64,000 nt of DNA from Styela clava (taxonomy: Eukaryota; Chordata; Ascidiacea; Stolidobranchia; Styelidae), in contig NC_135257.1 of the NCBI RefSeq assembly GCF_964204865.1, positions 2,480,001-2,544,000 of the forward strand. The letters run 5' to 3'. The first letter of the stretch is position 1. Each line of letters begins with the position of its first letter. Below the pieces are notes generated by a model. That model made no database searches, was not told where the DNA came from, and saw only the letters and a list, made by a program, of their open reading frames with translations. The position numbers and the translations under genes were made by a program. Below are positions 1 to 11,692 of this stretch, one piece after another.

Positions 1-143
1 GCAGCACCATACCGGTACTGCCTTAATTTAGTTATACCAGTATACCGGTACTGTTACCGGTAACATTTAGTAATGTACATGATATTATTCCTGTATACTA
101 TGCAATTAAAACAGCTATTTTAAACTTTTAATTGTTTTTTAAG

Positions 144-3100
144 GTATTAAACTTACTTTAACTGGAGAATGCAGAGTAAAATGGAAGGTTGATTCAGGTG
201 GAGATGATGAGAAGACTTACAAATCGCATGAAGTGTATTTTGTAAGACACATCTTTCTGTATGGGCAAGGTAGTTCATCTGTTTATAGTAGGCATGAATG
301 CTTGAGATTTTTCTATATATTTATATACTGATATACACAACTAAATATCTCAGTGCTATTGAAACATCTTTTTAAATAAAATACGGATTTCTTGTAGGTT
401 TGGAGCATACTAAAATTTAGATAAGATACTTTGAGTTATACTATATTTGTGATACATTTGGTTAACCTGCATTTAATATTTCATTTAATTAACCTGCATT
501 TTCAATATTTCATTGAATTGTTTTTGTAGAAAATTCCCAACAAGATGTGTCTATCACTCCTGGTTTGTACAATTCACCATTTCAGTACCAACTTCCAACT
601 GCTATTCCTTCAAAATTTGTATGTATGTGTTCTAGTTTCAATTTTTAACACCATATTAAATTGTAGTGTTCATTGAATGACTTCATAACTTACTTCTGTA
701 GATCTCAGGAACGTTTATCTTTAAGTTTAACACAAAAAAAAAATACAAGTTTTTTCACATTCTGGTCGAGATGGTTGTCATGGGATATTATTCAGAATAG
801 TCAAATGCAATGTTAACGACTATAGAAACTGAAAGAGCATTTTCACTTCTTTTATAGCAAAATATGGAACCGTTTCATACACAATCGCCGTCTCTGTGGA
901 ATCTAGTGGAGTTTTCGCAAGTGATGAAGCTAACACCTTCGTTATGGATGTATATAATCCAACCAGCCCACCAGCACCTCTTGTAAGAATAATAGGTTTG
1001 AAACATATTTTTGGCTAGATAATCCAATTTATTCTAATGCTCAAAACCAGGCAAGATCATACTAGTGGATGGCTACTCATTGAGGATTTGATATCATTGA
1101 TACATTAAGTAGTTACAAACATAGCTATGGAAAAGAATATTTCAAAAAGCTGAGAATTTTGTTTGTGCATCTTTGATCAAAGTAGTATCACAAGCAGAAG
1201 TTTGCGAATTCAGTCATAATTTTTTACTCTTTCATGATTTTAATCGAACAGATTCAGAGGAATTTTTACTTTTGTTAATTACCTTTGTTCACTGTTTTGA
1301 AGCAAGCATAGTTTTTTAATAAAAGTTTGGTTCACCTAACAATCATAACAGAAATTTGCTTTTGAAAAGATTACCATAATTTGTTGTTTTCCGAATCACT
1401 TCGTCTTGACTGACAAGTCCCATATTAATATACCGGTATGTTTCAGAGGCCGATCCGACTGTTTGGGGAAGGTGAAGACACTGGCTGTTTTGGTGGTCTT
1501 GAAATGATAAAATTTGAGTTGACAACTGACAAAAATTATTATAGCCCTGGGGAATCAATAATGGTCAATGGATATGTTATGAATGGAAGGTAGGAAATTG
1601 CTTCAAAATGAAACATTTTTTGAATACCCAATAAATCATATGTTAAATATAATATATTGTTGATGTGGTTGGTAAAAAGCAGATAGGGGGGGGGGGGGGG
1701 GTATATTGAGCATATGGGGTTAATTGAGTACAAGGTATAAAAACCTCGCTAACTTTTTTGTACGTTGAGTGAATGGTTTGTACTTTGTAGCAACAATAGT
1801 TCATATCCTATGCTTCCATTTCATTGCGTATAACTGACTTGCCTACTAATGATAAAATTGTTTTAGATGTTTGTATGTGAAATTTTTTTTGTTCACGAAA
1901 AAAATTGTTTTGGAAACTTTCACGTGACACTTTTCTGATAGTATATTTTGAACTTTTTGTGATGCCTTTTAGTACCTTAGTAAAGACTCTCTTTGCCCCA
2001 GTAGATAATTTTTGTGTAACTCATTGACTTTTTGTTTCATTGATGTTTGAAAAAATCGAGGTAAATTGAGTCTGTCGGAAATTTACCGTGGGGTAAATTG
2101 GATATATGCATAAATGGCCTCTCCCACTGCTATAACACAGGATTATGAGGTTCTGTGTGACTATTTTGAGCCCTAACACTTTTTTGTAGCCTTTATCATG
2201 TCAATCTTTCAATATAGGCTTCTATTTTTCATGAATATGAGTGTAAATCCACAATGGGCAATCGTAGGATTTTGAGAAAGCAGTTCTTGTAACTAAAAAA
2301 AAATAGTGAAAAAGAAAGCTGTGGACAATCCAAGCACAGAGTCCTACTCCATCAGTAAGCTTAGTGCATTTACAAAGGCTTTAGTTGACGTAATCACACT
2401 CACTGTCATCTCCGAAAACATGTAGTAATAATAAAAAAACAGCCGCCCCAGAAAAAGAATTCAGGCGAAAACTATATAACGTCAGTTGAAAGTATATACC
2501 ATTATACTGATAGGATAGACTTAAACGAATATGATTGGTAGAAAAAAGAAAAGCAGCAAAGAGAAGGATCATAATTTTAAGTTCAGAAAAGCAGTAACAG
2601 AGTCAGAATTAGATTGGGCTTTATTGACGATGAGACAGAATATGAAACAGAATTCTCACATTGTATAGCTGATTATAACCGAGGACTAACTATAAGTAGC
2701 ATATTCTGACATTAATGAAATCAAGACCTTGACTGGCTGGTTGAAATACGGGGAAAGGGAATTCCTTGGCCAAGTTGTCCTGACCAATGTATATAAAATG
2801 AACTTTGTATGATACCAGTGTATTAAAGAGCTCAAAGATTTTGTGTTAGATTTAACCCAAAATAGGAACATAAAAAGTATCTCTATCAAGGAAGTTGTTG
2901 GCCAAGTCAAACCACCCATTTCTAGTCCATAGTGAACTCGTATTTAAACTAAAAGCCTATTTGTGGTAAAAAGTTTATGGAAACCATAATCGCGATCTAT
3001 CATACCAAGTTTAAAGTGATGTCAGATAATTATGTTTCAAGGTTTTTGTAATTACTATTTTTTAAAATAAACTATATGTACCCAAGTTTCTCATGCAGGT

Positions 3101-6100
3101 CTTTGATTTGATTCTAGGGCTTTCTTAGATTTGATTTGACTGGTAGATGTCAGTATACTCAATTATCCTCGAAAAATTAGGTAAATTGAGTATACTGACT
3201 TCCAAAAAAAAATTGCATTTTAAGGTGACTTGAATACATTGAATAAGACTCAAACTGTTATGCAAGGAAGTACAGGGTCAGAATGTTACAATGAAACCAT
3301 AATTTCACGGAGAATCGATTTCACTCAGATTTTACATCGGTTCAAATGTCAAAAACTACTCAAATAGCCCCACTCCCCCCTATTCCTTTTTCTCAGACAG
3401 TTGCATAACATTGTTAACCAATGATCAAATTTATGTTCATGATCAGGGATCTGGAGTCTGAGTCATTGTTTCAAACGCCTCAGCTTTGGGAGCCAGAGCC
3501 AAAGCGTCATTGTTTGGATTTCTGTGTAAATTATTACTGACTTCACCCACAGTCCTGTTTACGACTGACTGCATTGGCCGTCATAATTATATTTTCCTTT
3601 CATGGTGCTTTAAATGGCTGGCATATTGATATAGTTTTTTGGGTACCGTAAAGCGGGGTGACTATGACCCATTTTTGGTCTTTCAGTCAAAATATCTCGA
3701 ATATTAAAAATCTATGAATTGCTATTCCGGGTCCAAACTATGCATTTTAGAGGGGGTATACGTCGTGCATAATCATTGAACCAAAATATTTGTTTTTTCT
3801 ATATTATTTTTTTTAATTTACGGTGGGCCAAAGTCACCAGCAATTTCGGTACCACTTTGGCCCAGTGCCTATTTCTCCCCATAAATTAAGCTGTACCCAT
3901 ACTGAGACAAAGAAAACATTTATTACAGTGGGCTTTGGCCCACAGAGACTTTTTAAAAAAACAGAAACCCCAAAAAAATTAGAACACTCAACGAAATCGG
4001 CCATTTTATAATGGCACTGCAAAAATCAAAATTAAACATGTCTGTATTCATTCATAGCAGTTGATATCATGGCAAAAAGGTCAGTTCAGTTCAATTCAGA
4101 CACTTTATAGATGCCTCGCGCATTTATGAGATCTGGGGGACTGATACAACGTTTTATGCTGCTCCAGTCGTAAAAAATCTGATCTTTCCGAAATGGCCAT
4201 CTCCAGTTACATCCAGACTTCTCCATGACACTCACCTCGCACCCGTCAGTTGTGCGGGTTTTGACAATTCCAGGGTATAATTCACCCTCATACGAAATTA
4301 TAACATAATCACCAATGTTGCATTCTTCAAATGGCAAGTGATGAGCAGTTGAAACTACAGAGTGAGAGTTGGATGATTCAGGAGTAGAGGCTTCATCGCA
4401 TTCATCGTCTGAGGAAACAATTTCAACCGTTGAATCTGAATCTTCAATATTTTGATTTGCTTGAGCTTTTTTTGAAACCGTTTTTTCAAGTCTTGCCACA
4501 TCTTCCTCACATGCGCTTTTCCCAGGTTCTACCTGAACCTTCTTTCTTGTTTTAGTTTCCTTTGCCACAGAAGATCTTAAATCTGAAATTTTCTCAAGAA
4601 ATTTTTCACTGATAACATCAGAATCATCATGACTCGTAGTTCTTGGTAATCTACTGAGAACTTCTTCTTTATTGAGCGGAACAAGTCCTGCTTTTTTAAA
4701 TCCTGCAACTAGGTTGTTTGCTCCCCTGACATCAAGAGCAAAGCAGAGTTTGTTCAAAAGTGCTGGAAACTCATCTTTTCTTAGCGTTGCGGATGTCTGC
4801 CTTCTTTCTTTACTTTTCACAGAATTCAATATCGATCTCCAAGCGACTTTCATTGGCCTGAAATAGGCAATATCCAGGGGTTGGGTGAGGTGCGTCGAAT
4901 TAGGCGGTAGACATATGAAAGCTATATTGTGATCAAGACATGATTTCAGAACATCTGGACTGATATGGGAGGATAAATTATCCCCAATGAGAACTTTTTT
5001 CCCATTTTGACGCTTCAGCCTAGGCAGCACCATTCGATTAAACCAATCTTGAAAACTAAATCCATCAAACCAGCCTGATCTTGATCTGTTGTATAGTGTC
5101 CCTGGTGGTCCTCCTTCAACCCAAGTGCTCCACAGATTCTCGGCTTTGTACACTACATACGGTGGCATCACTGCTCCTGCTGCATTCCCACAGAACATCA
5201 AACTTATTGCAGATTTTGTCGAATTCAGGATTCTTTCTGGGTATTTGCAGCCGCGCTTGCATATTATCTTCTTTTGCCCTAAAAATAAATGCTTTGATCA
5301 CAATACAGTAATATTTATTATCCATACTAGACTGCAAGCCAAAGTGAAATTTTACATAACACCATAAATAGTTTAAAATTTGATTTGACGCAGTAAATAT
5401 TTTAAAAAAGGGGATTAACAAAGAACGCTTGAAAAATTGAATACCGTAGTACTGTATATACTTAAAAGCAAAGTCACTCATACCTGGGTCATCAGTTAAG
5501 TTTGTTTCATCATAATTCCAAATATTTTCCGGGGGCACATCATCCAACTCTTCTTCGATGTTTTCAAAATATTTTTCAATAGTCTCACTCGATACCCCTG
5601 CCCTTTTCTTTTTTATATTCGTTGCGAATCGCACCGTTAGTTCTGAGTGCCTTTTTAAGAATGCTTTCACCCATTCAACTCCAGGATAATTGCTGTGAAA
5701 TTTACTGACAGTCACTCCTTTTGCATCAAGATAAGCTTTAACTATGCTTCTCAAATCTTCCTGTGCTATCGGAAAACCAAAACTGCTTACGGCTATGCAG
5801 TGCTCCACTAGAATTTTCTCAGTTTCTGCAGATAAAACTGTTTGCCCACCAAATTTTTTCATGTGCCTCAGTTTCAACTTATTCTTCAAAGTACTCCTAG
5901 GTATATTGAACTGTGCTGCAACGTTTCTTTGCGATTCTCCCCTTTTAATTGCTTCCAGAGCTCGCTGAAGTTTTTTCTCACTATAATCATGGTATCTTCT
6001 ACTGCCCAAAACACGACTGAATTTTCTCACCATGATTTGAAATAAACTGTTTACATTTATAGATTAACTGGATGACTAGAATGAGAAAATAAATTCGTTT

Positions 6101-9100
6101 TATTTCTGAAAAATAAAACAAAAAAGTAGGTTTGTATAGGGTAATAAGGTGGGCCAAAGTCAGTACCATATTACATGGAATTTTGCATTGTGGGCAAAAA
6201 ACCTCCCTCATACGCCCCCAACTAGTTTAAACTTGTTCCAAACACCATAAAAACCTTCACAGAGAATATCTCTTCCAACCTGTAAAGAATAAGGACAATT
6301 GAATGTTTCTTTTTTGGACTTCTCAATAAAAGTACTGAGTTGCGATTTTTTTTTCAATTTTTTTATTTCTGACCCTCCAAATGAAAAAGTTTTTTTTCCC
6401 AAATATTTTTCATAAAGTGACAAGATTTTTTGTTGTATAATTATTGCTGCTGTTATTAACTACAGTATCAAAACAAAATAAAATGGGAAATATCAAATAA
6501 AAGTAGATTTGGGTGGGTTTTAAACAAATTCTCAAAATGGGGCCAAAGTCAACCCGTGAGGTCAAAGTCACCCCGTTTTACGGTACTCTCGTAGTATGTG
6601 AACCAGGTAATATTCTAATTTTCCTTATTTTAGTTCTATTAAGAGTTTGTGGACTAGCAAAGTGACTTCCGTAGTATTTGTACCTGAAATTATGGCCTAA
6701 CCCTAACTTGGTACACACACTGCGTTCCGGTGTCCGCCATCTTTGTTCACATACCCATTCTACCTTTTTTTATTATCCCTTGACCAATATAGAATCTTTG
6801 GGGCTCCCGAAGTATGCGAATCAAGATGGCGGACATCGGAATGTAATATCTGTACTAGGTTAGGGTTAGGCCATAATTTTAGGTATAAATACTACGGGAG
6901 GCTCTTGGCTAGTCTTCGAACTGATAATAGGACTAAAATAAGGAAAATTGGAAAAAAATTATCGCCTAACCCCAACCTGTTACCCATGTTACGTTTCAAT
7001 GTCCGCCATCTTGGTTCGCATACTTTGGGAGCCCCGAATCTTTTATGTATAAAACTTTTTTGCAAAAAAAATTCTCAGAAGTCGACCAATGCTGGTTATA
7101 GTATGTGCAAAATTGCACCAAATGGTAAATACCCTTTACTGCTCTGATTTCTATTTTGCTGGCCGGACCCTGTTATTTTTATCTAAATACTTTCATGACT
7201 TCTGACCGACACATCCAATCGCATAGCCAGCGGTGGGGGGGGGGTGAGATTACCCCGTTTAAAAAAAACTTTGATGTGAATTTCATCTACAAAAAAGCAA
7301 CCGCGGAGTTTTACGATTGCGCATTCTGGTTTTGCGGCCTACACGATATTATTCTGCGCGTTATCACTGTGATGCAATTAACCTCCGCCATCTTCAAGAG
7401 ATGTTATTTTTTTTAGTTAGCGCTGATAATGATAAATAAGAATGTGTAATTGTTGATTGCAATTCCGGAAGGCGTATTTTTCCTTCTCTCCATGAAACAG
7501 ACATGAGACGAATTTAACCGCCGTTATGGGCGCAAAAGGAGAGAAGGGTTTTAAACTAATTTAAAAACGTTCGTTTTACGACTTAACCCTTTCCATGCGA
7601 TTTTTTATTTTTTATTAAATAATCGTATTTGCTACGCCGACTTTATGCATTTGTACCCCCACAACTAATCGACTAACGAAAAAGTAATGATCCTCTGCTG
7701 CCCACTGACGGCTCGTTGGAAAGCTTATTTAAAGAGCTTGCAACTGGCGATTAAAAAAAAATTTTTTTTAAAAGGGGTGGTCTGAGTCACAAACCGGATA
7801 GATAAAAGGGATTTTTTTTTTCTTGAGTGTTGAAAATTCAAACTGTGATAAAAAATAGAAATATTCGCTAAATCCTTTACTGTTACCGCTTCTTGGTTGG
7901 CAAACAATAGCATAATATTGCTGTAGCAATTTCGTTATCTAACTCAAAATACTTTGGTAGATGGAAGGGATAATATGTCTTCTATCACCACCCAAAAAAC
8001 ACTGAAATTTGCATAAATTTCAAAAACACTCCCTCGCTCCGCCGCAAATAAAATTCCCATGGTAAACGAAAGCGAGATTTACCGTCGCTTATGTTAATCT
8101 CGAAGAAGACTTCTTATCAATGACTAATCGCTAAATAAAACAGTGGAGTACATCAACGTACCCGCCGCAATCTAGCGAGTTTTGTCGTGGGTACGTATAC
8201 GTGCCCACCGCACGGAAAGGGTTAAGCACTTTTATTAATATAAATCACAGCGCATTGAAAAGCAAATTAGAATTTATTAACATTAATTTACAGATGGCTA
8301 TCGCTAACTGGTAAGAAAGATAAATGTGAAAAAAATTTTCCTTGCCTCTTTGCGTCACATTTTTCAATTCCTAATTTTGCAAGCGTGTCAACACCGTTTT
8401 TGAAACGTCAAACCAGATAAGTAAGACAGGTAAATAATGTATTTTATGGAAATTTCTCGAGATATTGGGGAAGGAATATTATTTTGACCATGTAGAAATG
8501 CCATTATTGCCGATTTATTTATGTGTTTGGTATCAGGTTTTTAGATACCCAACACTGAGTATTCAAGGAATTACCAATTTGCAGAGCTTTTTATTATTAT
8601 TTAATACGAATGTAACACGGACACGATCTAAAATTAAAAACACAAAAATGTCAACTATCTGCTTCACAAATATCACATCCTGGGGTCAGTAATGATAATA
8701 TTGTTCGCTTTAAATTGGGACCGTAATTTGCAAACTGTGATACAAATTCTACACAGAAGATAAAAATGAGAATAAAATAAATTTGTGTTCTGGATGCACT
8801 CCTTAATAGTTGTCTCTTCACTCTCTGACATCTTCGCCAATGTGAAGCCACAATTCTGTCCGAAATATAGAAACCAAACTACGATATCCGAAGTGCTTTA
8901 ATATAATTTAACAACATTAATCGGAATGTCAGTCGCCGAAACGATTGCAGTGACAAAAAATTTATTGCTGCCTTCGATTATGACAAAATCATGAAATAAA
9001 AAACGCCGCATTGTTATGGAGTTTTCATTCCTCTAGTAGAATCCAAAAAAAATATATTTATTGTCACAGCGATTGTTTTGGCGGCCAAAATCCCAATTAA

Positions 9101-11692
9101 TTACGTTTAAAATGACAATATTCATTATTCGGTGTTCGTTGAAAATATTCGAATAACTCGATAAAATACGATTTCGACTCATAAAAAATACGATTTGACC
9201 TGCCACTAATCATGGCGCATGTAAATAATCATTGAATTGCAATAAAATATCAACTCAATTAACAATAAATTCCAAGTAATAGTTTCACATTTCATGCATT
9301 TGATCGGCGCTACATGCAAGCATGTTTTTTGTACATATAAACCATCATGACGCTACTGATATCTGCGAGCTGAAGTTATCTCTAAAATTAATTTTCACAG
9401 CAAAAAGAGCCGGGCTACACGTAACAGTGGAATTTCGCTGTGAACGACCATGCATTTTAGTTTATTAAATGCATTATTACGTCGTCGTGAATAGCACTTT
9501 TGATGTAATGTTTTAATTTCACCTAACCCCCCCTGGACACATCTCAAAATTTATTTTTCAGTTCAGTCGCAACAGAAAAAGTCAGAATGTCGCTTGTACA
9601 GCATTTGACAGTGTATGGCCGGAGGTCTGATTTTTCATTCACCTCTTCGGGAAACTTGAAATCTAAAGAAAAAAAGTATTTAGTAGCTCAATGGGATTGT
9701 GAGAATGTGAGGCCTCGAGGTACAGTCAATCTTGTGAATCGAAGATCTATTGCAATCCCAGGCATACCTGAATCTGACCTAAAACATTGTCAATCGATTG
9801 ATGTCAAGTATTCTTTGCAGGTAAATATGGAACATAATTCAAGATTTTTTATGTTGTTTCAAGATTTCTCTGGAGATTCTAGGTAGATTTATGAATTACA
9901 ACCAAATAACACAATCAGATCAGTTTAGTTATTGAAATCTAGTGATATCCAGTATCCACATCGATTTTGCACTTGTTAAAAATATTCTGATACATTTACG
10001 ATCATGTGATCAAGCTTGAGAGCTATACCATTTCGCATAATGTGACATTACTTGAAACAAAGTTATTTATATACATGAACACTTCCTGTTAGAATTGGAA
10101 GCAGTAATTAAAAGCAATTTGTTTATTGCAATGAATGAAAATCTGACATATATATTAATATATATATATATTTGTGCAAAAATGAATTCCGTTCATTCTG
10201 ATTTGCTACCAGTCAAGTTTGTCTGTAATATATGTATATTTATATTTTTACAAGTTTGAAGTTTTGCTTTCTGGATGGTGTTCCATGACAATCATAAGCA
10301 ATCCTGTTGCAATATTCATAGGAAATAATCAACAACCTCAACATCAGTCGGGCGTAACACCTTCTGCTCCTGCGGCAGATGCATACACACCACACGACCA
10401 AGGTATGCTGATATTTTCGCAAGCAGAAGACTATCTGTTAAATTTTTTTTTATTGCTTTACAGTTTGGTGTTGGGGTTATCTGTAGTGTTCCTTTGTGCA
10501 CATTTACAACATGGATACAATAAACCAATAAAAAAGTCTTTGATTCAGGCAATAAATGCACAAATGCAATAAAATTTCTAACGCCTTTTGCTAATATTTG
10601 TTAACTATACAATGAAGACACAATTTCAATGAGTAACAGTTTACAGTATGCCAATACCCAATGAGAGTAGTAAATAGTAACTATTCAGTACTGATTATCT
10701 CTCATTGGTGTATCATGATGACAAAAAATGAGGTACCAGCTTATAATGGATACGAATTTCAAGGTTGGATAAAATGCAATAGTGAAATTTAACCCATGTC
10801 GAAATACACTGCTTTAGACAATGTCAAATAGTTTTATATAATATTCGCTTAATGTTCCATTTCAAAAATAAGTATTACCCTAACTAATCACTTCTAAAAC
10901 TACCTTTAATAGGCTTTGAATATTAATGTTTAACCATTCTAATATATTGTTATTATACCGGTATATTATGTAAAACCACATGTTCTGAAACCGTATACAA
11001 GAAAGTGTGAATTTGGCATAGATCATCACAATTCTATTAGAACATAGTAAATACGAAGAGGCTTGCCAGTTTTATCGGTTTTCAAACTATTGTCACATAC
11101 GATTTTCTCTATGTTTGTACATTATTAGTGAAGTCAGCAAGAGGCTAACTATATAATTCTTTTAACAAATCATTCATTCCATATTACGTTCCATGTCTAT
11201 GTGGAATCACTGGCTAAGTATGAATAGGCACACGACTAATGTGTAAATTTGTGCTTGTTTCAATGAGCATTACTAAATACATAAGCATATGTATCTGTAG
11301 GACATGTATACGCGACACAAAAAAAAAGTTTATTGGTGTTTTGAAGATCGCTGTATTAAAGGGTCATAGTATCCTTGTTATGTGTGAGGAAACAATGATG
11401 TAGTTGAAAAACAATTGCCTTCTGAGCAAGGTGATAATTCAATCAAAGAGGCTTACTTCATTCAACAAACTCTATTACAGGTGATATGTCTTCTGCTGCT
11501 CCTGGATATGAGACTTTGTCACCACCAGGGCCAAAAGAACCTCCTCCACCAAACTATGATGATGCAATTAAATATGGTTCAGCGGTGACTACATCAAACG
11601 CTGATTCGAAACCTAGTGCCCCCCCATCAGCTGACACACCTAATATGGGGACTTATTATGATTGGAGTCAGTCGGCATTTACATACAAATAA
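144..11692 (+). CDS. alpha-arrestin (arrestin domain-containing protein, ARRDC-like), 5' end off window
   Basis: Seven coding exons join in phase: 144-269, 530-622, 858-982, 1447-1589, 9562-9820, 10255-10402 and 11481-11692 (stop TAA). They encode about 368 residues; the first exon, about 30-40 residues, must lie left of the window. Exons 1-3 give the N-terminal arrestin fold (ECRVKWKV, PGLYNSPFQYQLP, KYGTVSYTI). Exons 4-6 give the C-terminal arrestin fold (CFGGLEMIKFEL, YYSPGES, SIDVKYSLQ). The last exon is a proline-rich tail with one PPNY motif (PPxY type) in PPPPNYDDA. Alpha-arrestins are known adaptors that use PPxY motifs to recruit NEDD4-family ubiquitin ligases to membrane proteins for endocytosis; that role is inferred here. 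ARRDC1-4 usually carry two PPxY motifs, and only one is visible. Intron 4 is 7,972 bp and full of transposons. The family call is strong; the exact paralogue is not determined. Confidence 0.9.
1686..3380. mobile_element. TA-flanked inverted-repeat element, pogo/mariner-like architecture, no intact ORF
   Basis: A poly-G run after a TA at 1684-1685 begins a region that ends at 3380 before TA 3381-3382. Read inward, both ends show runs of G, then a GGGG and an ATTGAGTA-like word (1718-1730; right-end inverse near 3358-3370). The word GGTAAATTGAG recurs inside (2060-2070, 2092-2100, 3180-3190). Positions 3150-3200 form a hairpin whose arms read CAGTATACTCAATT. Subterminal copies of the terminal word resemble the layout of the neighbouring pogo-like element. 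No transposase could be recognised, so it is probably non-autonomous. The terminal match is loose because of the G homopolymer. Confidence 0.5.
3646..6583 (-). mobile_element. complete pogo/Tigger-like DNA transposon with TA target duplication
   Basis: The ends are inverted repeats: left CCGTAAAGCGGGGTGACT, and right, read inward, CCGTAAAACGGGGTGACT. Each is flanked by TA (3644-3645 and 6584-6585), the target duplication of the Tc1/mariner/pogo superfamily. Subterminal blocks repeat the word GGGCCAAAGTCA in both orientations (3825-3836, 3853-3862, 3930-3942, 6151-6162, 6539-6550, with a shorter form at 6562-6570); these are probably transposase binding sites. The transposase gene lies on the - strand between 4086 and 6033. 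The whole unit is 2,938 bp and sits inside intron 4 of the arrestin gene, antisense to it. Confidence 0.88.
4086..6033 (-). CDS. pogo/Tigger-like DDD transposase, one intron, apparently intact
   Basis: Two exons on the - strand, 6033-5484 and 5278-4086, join across a 205-bp GT-AG intron (phase 1) to give 580 residues with no internal stop. Residues about 14-58 are a Psq-type helix-turn-helix (RNVAAQFNIPRSTL). Residues about 68-140 are a CENP-B-type DNA-binding region. The DDE_1 catalytic core follows, with D175 in WNYDETNLTDDPG, D283 in VLIGDNLSSH and D319 in THLTQPLD; the last two are 36 residues apart, as in DDD-type pogo enzymes. The C-terminal third is acidic and lysine-rich (about residues 410-490). 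It ends in a tryptophan-rich segment (NWRWPFRKDQIFYDW) of unknown role. The enzyme should cut and reinsert the surrounding TIR element. A domesticated host gene is less likely because matching TIRs and TA duplications are still present. Confidence 0.88.
6664..7040. repeat. inverted-repeat MITE with GGTTAGGGTTAGG core and CCGCCATCTT arms
   Basis: The stretch at about 6668-6760 is repeated in reverse complement at about 6805-6898. Both arms share GTAGTATTT, TTATGGCCTAACCCTAACT and GTCCGCCATCTT. A third, partial direct copy follows at about 6961-7040 (GCCTAACCCCAACCTGTTAC, then GTCCGCCATCTTGGTTCGCA). Shorter relatives occur at about 30560-30673 and 52046-52147, so this is a dispersed family. The core resembles vertebrate-type telomere repeats (TTAGGG), but only about two units are present. 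Confidence 0.75.
7587..8221. mobile_element. piggyBac-type MITE with TTAA target duplication
   Basis: The left end reads TTAA (7583-7586), then CCCTTTCCATGCG. The right end, read inward, is TTAA (8222-8225), then CCCTTTCCGTGCG. A 13-bp terminal repeat beginning CCC and inserted at TTAA is diagnostic of the piggyBac superfamily. The 635-bp interior has no recognisable transposase, so it is a non-autonomous copy. It lies in intron 4 of the arrestin gene. Confidence 0.85.
8226..9561. other. remainder of arrestin intron 4, no recognised feature
   Basis: AT-rich intron sequence between the piggyBac MITE and the exon at 9562. The open frames here are short, lack family similarity and have no paired splice sites. 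The acceptor TTTTTCAG at 9554-9561 precedes the next exon. Confidence 0.6.
10545..10650. repeat. dispersed repeat, copy 1 (relative at 12905-13010)
   Basis: Positions about 10545-10650 and 12905-13010 share ordered words: GCAATAAA, AATGCAAT(A/G)AAATTT, GCTAATATTTG, GAAGA, and ATTTCAATGAGT. Copy 1 lies in the last intron of the arrestin gene and copy 2 between the arrestin gene and the acetyl-CoA synthetase. The element family is not recognised; an old MITE or SINE fragment is possible. Confidence 0.5.
10658..10708. repeat. 10-bp perfect inverted repeat CCAATGAGAG/CTCTCATTGG
   Basis: CCAATGAGAG (10658-10667) and CTCTCATTGG (10699-10708) form a perfect stem with a 31-base loop inside the last intron of the arrestin gene. 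It may be the edge of a small MITE next to the dispersed repeat. No function is claimed. Confidence 0.5.

Noticed and set aside
4672-5367. + strand frames across the transposase
   Set aside because: They are antisense shadows of the transposase exons.
6830-6880. GGTTAGGGTTAGG as an interstitial telomere repeat
   Set aside because: Only about two units occur and the motif is part of a dispersed MITE family, so a telomere fusion relic is unlikely.
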